A program made the position numbers and the translations under genes. DNA of 11,079 nucleotides, taken from contig JAZBPJ010000123.1 in assembly GCA_036351575.1 (NCBI GenBank), forward strand, positions 1-11,079, in the 5' to 3' direction. Origin of the DNA: JABDPF01 sp036351575. Its GTDB lineage: Bacteria > Pseudomonadota > Gammaproteobacteria > Xanthomonadales > SZUA-36. The number at the start of each line of letters is the position of its first letter. The stretch's first letter is position 1. Of this stretch, positions 6,040 through 11,079 are shown piece after piece. The notes under the pieces were generated by a model. It ran no database searches, was not told the DNA's origin, and was given only the letters and a program-made list of their open reading frames with translations.

Positions 6040-6360
6040 ATGAAAGGAAATATTGCCGGCCTGATGCAGCAGGCCCAGAAAATGCAGCAGGAAATGCAGA
6101 AGGCCCAGGAAGAACTGGCCAACCTGGTCGTGACCGGCGAAGCCGCCGGCGGCCTGGCCAGGGTCACGATGACCGGGCGTCACTCGGTTACCCGGATCGA
6201 GATCGATCCGTCGCTCATGGACGACAAGGAGATGCTGGAAGACGTCGTCACGGCGGCCGTCAACGACGCCGTGAACCGCATCACCACCGAGACCCAGGAA
6301 CGCATGGCCGGCATGACCGCGGGCATCAACCTGCCGCCCGGCATGAAACTGCCGTTCTGA
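6040..6360 (+). CDS. ybaB: YbaB/EbfC nucleoid-associated protein
   Basis: A small dimeric DNA-binding protein of the YbaB/EbfC family, thought to act as a nucleoid-associated factor and almost always encoded between dnaX and recR. The 106-residue product opens with a Gln/Met-rich helix (GLMQQAQKMQQEMQKAQEEL, about 7-26). It continues with the beta-sheet core VTGEAAGGLARVTMTGRHSVTR and IEIDPSLMDDKEMLEDVV, and ends with the family signature LPPGMKLPF. The ATG at 6040 is chosen by alignment with family members. The GAGGA at 6022-6026 is a little far (13 nt), and a TTG at 6028 would be too close to it. It lies 23 bp after dnaX and 7 bp before recR, so the three are surely co-transcribed. Confidence 0.95.
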   Translation: MKGNIAGLMQQAQKMQQEMQKAQEELANLVVTGEAAGGLARVTMTGRHSVTRIEIDPSLMDDKEMLEDVVTAAVNDAVNRITTETQERMAGMTAGINLPPGMKLPF

Positions 6361-6367
6361 GCCCGGC

Positions 6368-6970
6368 GTGGCGTCCGAAACCCTTCTCGAGCAGTTTATC
6401 GATGCCCTGCGCTGCCTGCCCGGCGTGGGGCCCAAATCGGCCCAGCGCATGGCGCTGCACCTGCTGGAGCGCGACCGCGAAGGCGGCCGGCACCTGGCCA
6501 CGGTGCTCGAGGAAGCGATCGAGCGCATCGGCCGCTGCTCCAGCTGCCGCAACCTGACCGAGCACGAAACCTGCTCGATCTGCAGCGACCTGCAGCGCGA
6601 CCGCACGCTGCTGTGCGTGGTCGAGTCACCCAGCGATGTCATGGCCATCGAACAGGCCACCGGCTACCGGGGGCTCTATTACGTGCTGATGGGGCGCCTC
6701 TCACCGCTGGACGGCATCGGGCCGGCTGAGCTCGGCCTGGACGAACTGTCCGAACGCATCAATTCGAATCCCCCGGATGAAATGATCATCGCCACCAACC
6801 CCACCGTGGAAGGCGAAGCCACCGCCTTCTACCTGCAGCGCATGGCGCGCGGCGCCGGTGTACGGATCAGCCGCATCGCGCACGGCGTACCGCTGGGCGG
6901 CGAACTGGAATTTACCGACCAGTCCACCATCGCCCACGCCTTCAGTTCGCGCCTGGCGGTCGAGGAATAG
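6368..6970 (+). CDS. recR: Recombination mediator protein RecR
   Basis: With RecO (and RecF) it loads RecA onto SSB-coated gapped DNA during repair of stalled forks. The 200 residues match the family length. Domains in order: an N-terminal helix-hairpin-helix (LPGVGPKSAQRMALHLL, 17-33), a C4 zinc finger (Cys57, Cys60, Cys69, Cys72), a Toprim domain starting at LLCVVESPSDVMAIE (81-95) with YYVLMGRLSPLDGIGP and IIATNPTVEGEATA, and the C-terminal segment ISRIAHGVPLGGELEFTDQ (167-185). The start is GTG at 6368, 7 bp after the ybaB stop, with no strong ribosome binding site. Translation is probably coupled to ybaB. It is the last gene of the dnaX operon. Confidence 0.98.
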   Translation: MASETLLEQFIDALRCLPGVGPKSAQRMALHLLERDREGGRHLATVLEEAIERIGRCSSCRNLTEHETCSICSDLQRDRTLLCVVESPSDVMAIEQATGYRGLYYVLMGRLSPLDGIGPAELGLDELSERINSNPPDEMIIATNPTVEGEATAFYLQRMARGAGVRISRIAHGVPLGGELEFTDQSTIAHAFSSRLAVEE

Positions 6971-7012
6971 CCCGGGCCGGCACATTCGGCGCCCCGCCGC
7001 TTTTGGCCGGCG

Positions 7013-7018
7013 TATAAT
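7013..7018 (+). promoter_or_regulatory. -10 element, likely hemerythrin promoter
   Basis: A perfect TATAAT after the recR stop and 82 bp before the hemerythrin start. No good -35 is seen at 16-18 bp upstream (the region is C-rich) and there is no TG extension, so it may need an activator or alternative contacts. A start point near 7025 is inferred. Confidence 0.4.
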
Positions 7019-7034
7019 CAACGGGTATGGCGTG

Positions 7035-7056
7035 TTCGCGAGCCGTCGCTCGCGAA
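7035..7056. repeat. 9-bp perfect inverted repeat in the hemerythrin leader
   Basis: TTCGCGAGC (7035-7043), loop CGTC, GCTCGCGAA (7048-7056). If transcription starts near 7025, it lies in the 5' untranslated leader, ending 44 nt before the ATG. It could be an operator for a dimeric regulator, a leader hairpin, or a remnant recR terminator; no T tract follows. Confidence 0.55.
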
Positions 7057-7100
7057 GCTTGCAAATCCACCGAAGAAAATGATCGACGGGGGTAAGCGCA

Positions 7101-7499
7101 ATGAAAGAACTCGTTTGGGACGAAGTGCTGAGCGTCGAAAACGAAGAGATCGACAACGACCACCGCATCCTGATCAACCTGTTCAACCTGCTCGGCCGTT
7201 CCGTTCTGTCTGGAGCGAGCCGGGAGTACGTCGAGCTCGTACTGGAAGAGCTGATCCGCTGCACGGCATGGCATTTCAGCCACGAGGAGCGGCTGATGAT
7301 GCTGTCCGGTTACGGGGGACTGGAAGAGCACCGGCGAGAACACATGGAGCTGATGCAAAGCGTCCGCCAGATACAGGAAGAAATCCTCCGCAGCGGCAGG
7401 CTGGAGGAGCGCGAATTCGAAATCCTCGAGCAATGGCTGACCGGGCACATCCTGGCGGCCGACATGGAGTTCGGCGAGTACCTGCTCAACGCGGCCTAG
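7101..7499 (+). CDS. Bacteriohemerythrin (oxygen-binding di-iron protein)
   Basis: A 132-residue single-domain hemerythrin that binds O2 at a non-heme di-iron centre; proposed roles in the family are O2 storage, delivery or sensing. All seven ligand positions of the canonical set are present: His21 (DNDHR), His58 and Glu62 (HFSHE), His77 and His81 (HRREH), His116 and Asp121 (HILAAD). The N-terminal W-D-E-L/V-S-V-E-x-x-x-I-D pattern is also typical. There is no signal peptide, so it is cytoplasmic and soluble. The ATG at 7101 is preceded by GGGGG with 8-nt spacing; an in-frame start at 7079 is not available. It seems to have its own promoter (7013) with an inverted repeat in the leader. Its last 14 bp overlap the 3' end of the convergent kinase gene. 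Confidence 0.94.
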   Translation: MKELVWDEVLSVENEEIDNDHRILINLFNLLGRSVLSGASREYVELVLEELIRCTAWHFSHEERLMMLSGYGGLEEHRREHMELMQSVRQIQEEILRSGRLEEREFEILEQWLTGHILAADMEFGEYLLNAA

Positions 7500-8271
7500 G
7501 CCGGCTTTCCAGGCCCTCGACCCGCAGGTTCCACAGTTTCAGCAGTGATCGGTAAAAGCGGCACTGCGCTGCGAGCCGCCGCATCTCGGCTTGCCCCGGT
7601 TCGCGCTGCAGGTAAGCGCCGAGAAAGTGCTGCGCGAGCGCCGGCTGCAGGTCGTGGTGGGCGACGACGATCGCGAGATCAAAAAACGGGTCGCCCGCGG
7701 CGGCATACTCCCAGTCGATCAGGGCCAGGGTTTCGCCTTCCAGGATGTTCTGACAAACGAGATCGTTGTGGCACAGAACGGGCGCCACGGGCTCGATGTC
7801 CCGAAACGTCCTTGCCGCGTCCAGGCAAAGCGCGCGGGCCGTGCCGCTATCCAGTTGCTCCGCGTAGCGCACCGCGGCCGCCAGCGGATCGAAGCGCGGC
7901 CCGACCGGGTTCAGTGCATGCAGCCGGAGCAACAAGGCGGCAAGCCGCTCGAGGTTCTTCGGATTCAGCAGGTCGCAACGGGACCAGGCGCGGCCCGGAA
8001 TGTACGGACGGATCAGCACGCCGGCCCCGGTATCGTGCCAGTCCGGCGCCGGCGCCAGGCCGGCCTGCGCTGCCGCGTCAATCACGCTGCGCTCGCGCCC
8101 GCGGTCCAGGCCCAGCCGGGCCGCCTCGGGCCGGTCGATACGCAGAACGCAGCGCTCGCCCCGGTTCAGAATTTCATAACTGTCGTTCGTGGGTCCGGCG
8201 GAAAGCCGCGTTTCCACCGTCGCCCCGGCAAAACCCGGTATCGATGCCAGGATATCAAGCGGCGCACTCAC
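7486..8271 (-). CDS. Choline/thiamine kinase-family phosphotransferase, probable thiamine kinase
   Basis: A 261-residue kinase of the APH/choline kinase fold. The N lobe has LSAGPTNDSYEI (23-34), comparable to the GG-x-TN-x-x-Y nucleotide loop of choline and ThiK-type kinases. The Brenner catalytic motif is HNDLVCQN (168-175) with catalytic Asp170 and Asn175, followed by the metal-binding IDWEYAAAGDPFFDLA (185-200, Asp186). There is no signal or membrane segment. The GTG at 8271 overlaps the TGA of the transporter gene (GTGA), preceded by GGGGCG. The fold acts on choline, ethanolamine, thiamine, sugars or aminoglycosides. Sequence alone does not decide. The neighbouring PnuC-type transporter and YkoF-type protein favour thiamine or its precursor, with phosphorylation trapping the imported vitamin. 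Antibiotic resistance is unlikely in this setting. It overlaps hemerythrin tail to tail by 14 bp. Confidence 0.85.
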   Translation of the reverse strand: MSAPLDILASIPGFAGATVETRLSAGPTNDSYEILNRGERCVLRIDRPEAARLGLDRGRERSVIDAAAQAGLAPAPDWHDTGAGVLIRPYIPGRAWSRCDLLNPKNLERLAALLLRLHALNPVGPRFDPLAAAVRYAEQLDSGTARALCLDAARTFRDIEPVAPVLCHNDLVCQNILEGETLALIDWEYAAAGDPFFDLAIVVAHHDLQPALAQHFLGAYLQREPGQAEMRRLAAQCRFYRSLLKLWNLRVEGLESRPRPR

Positions 8272-8849
8272 GCGCTCGCCCCGCGCATGCTTTTGCGCCA
8301 GCTGAGGTAACCGAACACGATCATCACCAGGTAGGCCACGAACAGCGCCGCGGTGAAGTACAGTTCGCGGCTCAGGTAAAGGTAGACCGAGACCGAGTCG
8401 ATCACGAACCAGTAAATCCAGTTCTCCAGGATTTTGCGCGCCACCATGTAAGTCGCCACCACGGCGCCCCAGGTGGTCAGCGAATCCGCGAACGGCAGGG
8501 CCGCATCGCTGAAGCGCTCCAGCAGAACACCGCTGACCAGCACCAGCAGCAATACCCCGGCGATGGCCATTGCGTGACGCCGCAAGGGCCAGGTCGAGAC
8601 ACTCAGCTCGCCGTGGTCCTCTCCGCCGCGGCGCCATTGCTGCCAGCCGTAGAACGCCATGCCCAGGTAAAACAGCTGCAGCACCGATTCCATGTACAGG
8701 CTCGCGCGGTACATGATGACGAGATACAGCAGCGTGCTCACGGCGGCCGCCGCCCAGCACCAGATGTTCTGGCGTATGGCCAGCAACAGGTACGCCACCG
8801 CCAGCGCCACCGCCAGCAGTTCCGCCCATTGCAGCGCGGTCAGGTCCAA
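8268..8849 (-). CDS. PnuC-family vitamin transporter, probably PnuT (thiamine)
   Basis: An inner-membrane facilitator of the PnuC family, which carries unphosphorylated vitamins (nicotinamide riboside for PnuC, thiamine for PnuT); uptake is driven by phosphorylation inside. The 193 residues form about seven hydrophobic helices (about 8-27, 30-48, 51-70, 93-110, 121-137, 143-160, 163-182). Family hallmarks are YMESVLQLFYLGMAFYGWQQW (52-72) and WIYWFVIDSVSVYLYLSREL with YFTAALF (144-170), ending GYLSWRK. The start is a TTG at 8849: TGAGG, overlapping the stop of the upstream gene, lies 8 nt before it, and the first helix follows at once. It is flanked by a YkoF-type protein gene and a kinase gene, with which it overlaps by 4 bp. 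This favours thiamine, but nicotinamide riboside is not excluded. Confidence 0.9.
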   Translation of the reverse strand: MDLTALQWAELLAVALAVAYLLLAIRQNIWCWAAAAVSTLLYLVIMYRASLYMESVLQLFYLGMAFYGWQQWRRGGEDHGELSVSTWPLRRHAMAIAGVLLLVLVSGVLLERFSDAALPFADSLTTWGAVVATYMVARKILENWIYWFVIDSVSVYLYLSRELYFTAALFVAYLVMIVFGYLSWRKSMRGASA

Positions 8850-8859
8850 GCGCCGTGCC

Positions 8860-9138
8860 TCATTCGTCCGGCGTCAGTGTCGGGGCCCGGTCCAGCTCTT
8901 TTTCGACATTCAGGTATTTCACCACCAGCACGACGGTCTCCGGCGCGGACATGGCTTTTTCCATGCAGCGGTTGATCGCGCCGGTCACGGCCTCGAACGG
9001 CCCGCTGAGCTGCGTGCTCAGCTGGTTGCTGACGATTTCTATGCCTCCCTGCTCACGCAGTTCCTCGATGAAGCCGATGATGGTGGGGATCGGCCGGTCT
9101 TTGAGGGGGTAAAGGCTCATTTCCGCAACGATGTTCAT
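8860..9138 (-). CDS. YkoF-type thiamine-binding protein
   Basis: A 92-residue protein resembling a single domain of the YkoF/MTH1187 group of ferredoxin-like, thiamine- or hydroxymethylpyrimidine-binding proteins. Visible features are the first strand VAEMSLYPL (4-12), a helix IPTIIGFIEELREQGG, the strand and turn IEIVSNQLSTQLSG (33-46), a helix FEAVTGAINRCMEKAM, and the last strand TVVLVVKYLNVEKE. There is no signal peptide, so it is probably cytoplasmic; a periplasmic role would need another export route. The ATG at 9138 is chosen over the one at 9144 because GAGG directly abuts the latter but is 6 nt from the former. B. subtilis YkoF is a two-domain protein beside an ABC transporter, whereas here one domain is paired with a PnuC-type carrier. 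It starts 8 bp after the receptor stop and ends 10 bp before the transporter. Confidence 0.8.
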   Translation of the reverse strand: MNIVAEMSLYPLKDRPIPTIIGFIEELREQGGIEIVSNQLSTQLSGPFEAVTGAINRCMEKAMSAPETVVLVVKYLNVEKELDRAPTLTPDE

Positions 9139-9146
9139 ATGCATCC

Positions 9147-11079
9147 TCAGTATCGGTAGGTGACGGTCACGCCGTAGTGCCGCGGGTCACCCAGGCGCGT
9201 GTAGCGGGCCCGTTCGAACCAGGGCGGCTTCAGCCCGAAGGAAAAACCGCGGGTGTAGAAGTCCTCGTCGAACAGGTTACGCACCCAGGCGTGCACGGAC
9301 CAGCGATTCCACTCGCGCCCGGCCCGCAGGTTGACCGTTATGCGCGAAGCAGCCCGCTCGTCGTGGCTGTAATCGAAGTAGAAGCCGTCGACCGCGTTGA
9401 TGTCCAGCCGGGCCAGCCAGCCTGAGGGCACGCTCCAGGTCGCGCCCGTGTTGAGCGTGTAAGCCGGCGCGTGCGCGAAATCGCGCCCGACGATTTCACC
9501 CTCGATGTCCGCCTCGCGCTCCAGGCCGTAGGCGTCCACTTCCGACTCCAGCAAGCCCAGGCTGGCGTGCAGGCGCCAATGCTCGGCGAGCTGCCAGGCA
9601 AACGAGGCCTCGAGACCCCAGGAATGACCCTTGGCGTTGCTGGTGATGAAAATGAAATCGTTCGGGTTGTCGGTGAACTGCGCCGAGCTGCGCAGCTGCA
9701 TGTCCTCGCGGTCCATCCAGAACAGCGTGACTTCACCGGCCAGCGCGCCGTCCAGCCACAGCCCTTTCAGGCCGGCCTCGACGTTCAGCAGCTTTTCGGG
9801 GTCGTAGGAAATCACCTCCGGCCCGAGCACAGCCGCTGAACCGAGCGCGCGGGCGGCGCTTGGGTTGAAGCCGCCGGCCTTGTAGCCACGCGACAGCTGG
9901 ACATAAACATTCGTACCGCTGTCCAGCTCGTAGTTCAGGCTGATGTCGCCGCCCCAGAGATTCTCGGAAGGACTGAACTCGTTCTCCACCGGTGAGTCGG
10001 GGTCACCGTAAACCTGGTCGATGAAGCGGTCACCGTAGTCGGCTTCCCAGCGTTCCAGGCGGAGCCCGGCGTTCAGCGTCAGGCGGTCCGTCAGGTCGCT
10101 GTCGAGGCGCCCGAACAGCGAGTAGTTATTCGAATCGTAATCACTATCGAGCACGGTGCTGTCGGTGCAGGGCGTGCACCAGTCTGCATCGTCATACACG
10201 CCGGCGGACAAAATATCGTTGGTTTCGTCGAGACTGGAGAAATAGGCGCCCAGCACCCAGCGCGTGCGCCCGTCGAACAGTTCGTGGCCGGGCGCCGAGA
10301 CCAGCCGGAACTCCTGGGTCAGCGATTGCCGCTCGCGCGTGTTCACGTAAACGTAGTCGTAGCCGATGGGCGCCCAGTAATCCGCGTTGCCCCATTCACC
10401 GTCGTAGGAGAACAGCACGTCGGTCTCGGCGACGCCGGTAATGCTCACGAAGTCCACGGCCGCGGCCAGCGGGCCGGTAAACTTCAGCGCAGCGCCGGTG
10501 GTGCGCTGCTCGTCGTGGCCCGGGTTGTCACTGAACACCGTGCGCCCGTTCTCAGGCGACCAGGCGTCGTAGCCGTTGTCGAAGTCGGCGTACAGCACGC
10601 TGAACCGGCCTTCCCAGTCGCCGCCGAGCTCCATCAGCAGCTTGCCCCGCGCCACGGTCTCGTCGCGGCCGTTGGTATCGTCGCGGCCAAGGTACACGTT
10701 GTCGTAGAAGCCGTTGGATCGGTAACCGTGCACCGAGAACCGTCCGGCCAGGCGCTCACCCAGGGCGCCGCCCGCCGCCACGCCGGCGGCCCGCGTGTCA
10801 TCGCTGCCCAGGGTCAGCTCAGCATTCACCGAGGTCTCGAAGGCCGCTTCGGCGGACTGCATGTAAACCAGGCCCGCCAGGGCGCTGGCGCCGAAGCGCG
10901 TGGCCTGCGGGCCGCGCAGCACTTCCACGCGGTCGATATCGAACACGGTGCTGATGCCGCCTACCCCGGACAGGTCGATATCGTCCACGATAAAACCCAC
11001 CGACGGGTTTGGCGCACCCTCGTACTGCTCGAGCTCGCCAATGCCGCGCAGCTGGAAATAGCGCGCCCGGGAACCGTCC
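9147..11079 (-). CDS. TonB-dependent outer-membrane receptor (5' end beyond window)
   Basis: An outer-membrane gated channel that takes up scarce ligands with energy from TonB-ExbBD. 643 codons are visible; the frame stays open to the window edge, so signal peptide, TonB box and the first part of the plug are missing. The visible N-terminal part is plug: RARYFQLRGIGELEQYEG, then VGFIVDDIDL and the hallmark DIDRVEVLRGPQATRFGASA. The rest is a barrel of alternating aromatic beta strands, with DTNVYVQLSRGYKAGGFNP as a typical strand of this family and a final LGDPRHYGVTVTYRY ending in an aromatic residue, the BAM signal. A CTPC pair (codons at 10167-10178) sits in what looks like an extracellular loop. 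The ligand cannot be read from the sequence. The three genes after it suggest thiamine or a related compound; an iron chelate remains the default alternative. Confidence 0.95.
   Translation of the reverse strand, partial: DGSRARYFQLRGIGELEQYEGAPNPSVGFIVDDIDLSGVGGISTVFDIDRVEVLRGPQATRFGASALAGLVYMQSAEAAFETSVNAELTLGSDDTRAAGVAAGGALGERLAGRFSVHGYRSNGFYDNVYLGRDDTNGRDETVARGKLLMELGGDWEGRFSVLYADFDNGYDAWSPENGRTVFSDNPGHDEQRTTGAALKFTGPLAAAVDFVSITGVAETDVLFSYDGEWGNADYWAPIGYDYVYVNTRERQSLTQEFRLVSAPGHELFDGRTRWVLGAYFSSLDETNDILSAGVYDDADWCTPCTDSTVLDSDYDSNNYSLFGRLDSDLTDRLTLNAGLRLERWEADYGDRFIDQVYGDPDSPVENEFSPSENLWGGDISLNYELDSGTNVYVQLSRGYKAGGFNPSAARALGSAAVLGPEVISYDPEKLLNVEAGLKGLWLDGALAGEVTLFWMDREDMQLRSSAQFTDNPNDFIFITSNAKGHSWGLEASFAWQLAEHWRLHASLGLLESEVDAYGLEREADIEGEIVGRDFAHAPAYTLNTGATWSVPSGWLARLDINAVDGFYFDYSHDERAASRITVNLRAGREWNRWSVHAWVRNLFDEDFYTRGFSFGLKPPWFERARYTRLGDPRHYGVTVTYRY

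Noticed and set aside
5542..6660. Minus-strand frame of 372 codons opposite the end of dnaX, ybaB and the start of recR.
   Set aside because: It runs across three well-identified genes on the other strand and has Ser/Arg-rich low-complexity content with no domain.
6971..7010. Rho-independent terminator after recR from the GGCCGGC repeats and TTTT.
   Set aside because: The T run (7001-7004) lies between the GC arms rather than after them, and there is no T tract after the second arm.
7545..8975. Long plus-strand frame of 476 codons opposite the kinase and transporter genes.
   Set aside because: The minus-strand genes there have clear families, start sites and coupling. The plus-strand product is an Arg/Pro/Ala-rich shadow.

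Overview
The window looks like a chromosomal segment of a GC-rich gammaproteobacterium. Pointers are an SbcB-type exonuclease I, a TesB thioesterase, a short 4.5S SRP RNA directly upstream of dnaX-ybaB-recR, and a TonB-dependent receptor, which implies an outer membrane. I cannot name the genus. No insertion sequence, tRNA, CRISPR array or prophage gene is visible.

Left part (1-2987): the tail of a small GlsB/YeaQ-type membrane protein ends convergently against tesB-msrA, two minus-strand genes joined by an ATGA overlap. Divergent from tesB, across a 76-bp gap with a shared -10-like element, is sbcB on the plus strand.

Middle (2988-4354): sbcB converges on a small minus-strand gene of unknown function. 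The 313 bp between them is strongly AT-rich and carries three perfect DnaA boxes, two of them as an inverted pair; this is one of the two most interesting parts of the window. Next come a stem-loop, a small exported helix-hairpin-helix (ComEA-like) protein, and the 4.5S RNA gene ffs.

Core operon (4355-6970): dnaX (clamp-loader tau), ybaB and recR run on the plus strand with short gaps, the classic replication and recombination-repair cluster. A bacteriohemerythrin with its own likely promoter follows at 7101-7499.

Right part (7486-11079): four minus-strand genes are packed tail to head. They encode a TonB-dependent receptor (truncated at the window edge), a single-domain YkoF-type thiamine-binding protein, a PnuC/PnuT-family inner-membrane transporter, and a small-molecule kinase of the choline/thiamine kinase fold. 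Together they read as a thiamine (or thiamine-precursor) salvage operon: capture at the outer membrane, facilitated import, then phosphorylation to trap the vitamin. Its promoter, and any TPP riboswitch, would lie beyond position 11079 and cannot be seen here.
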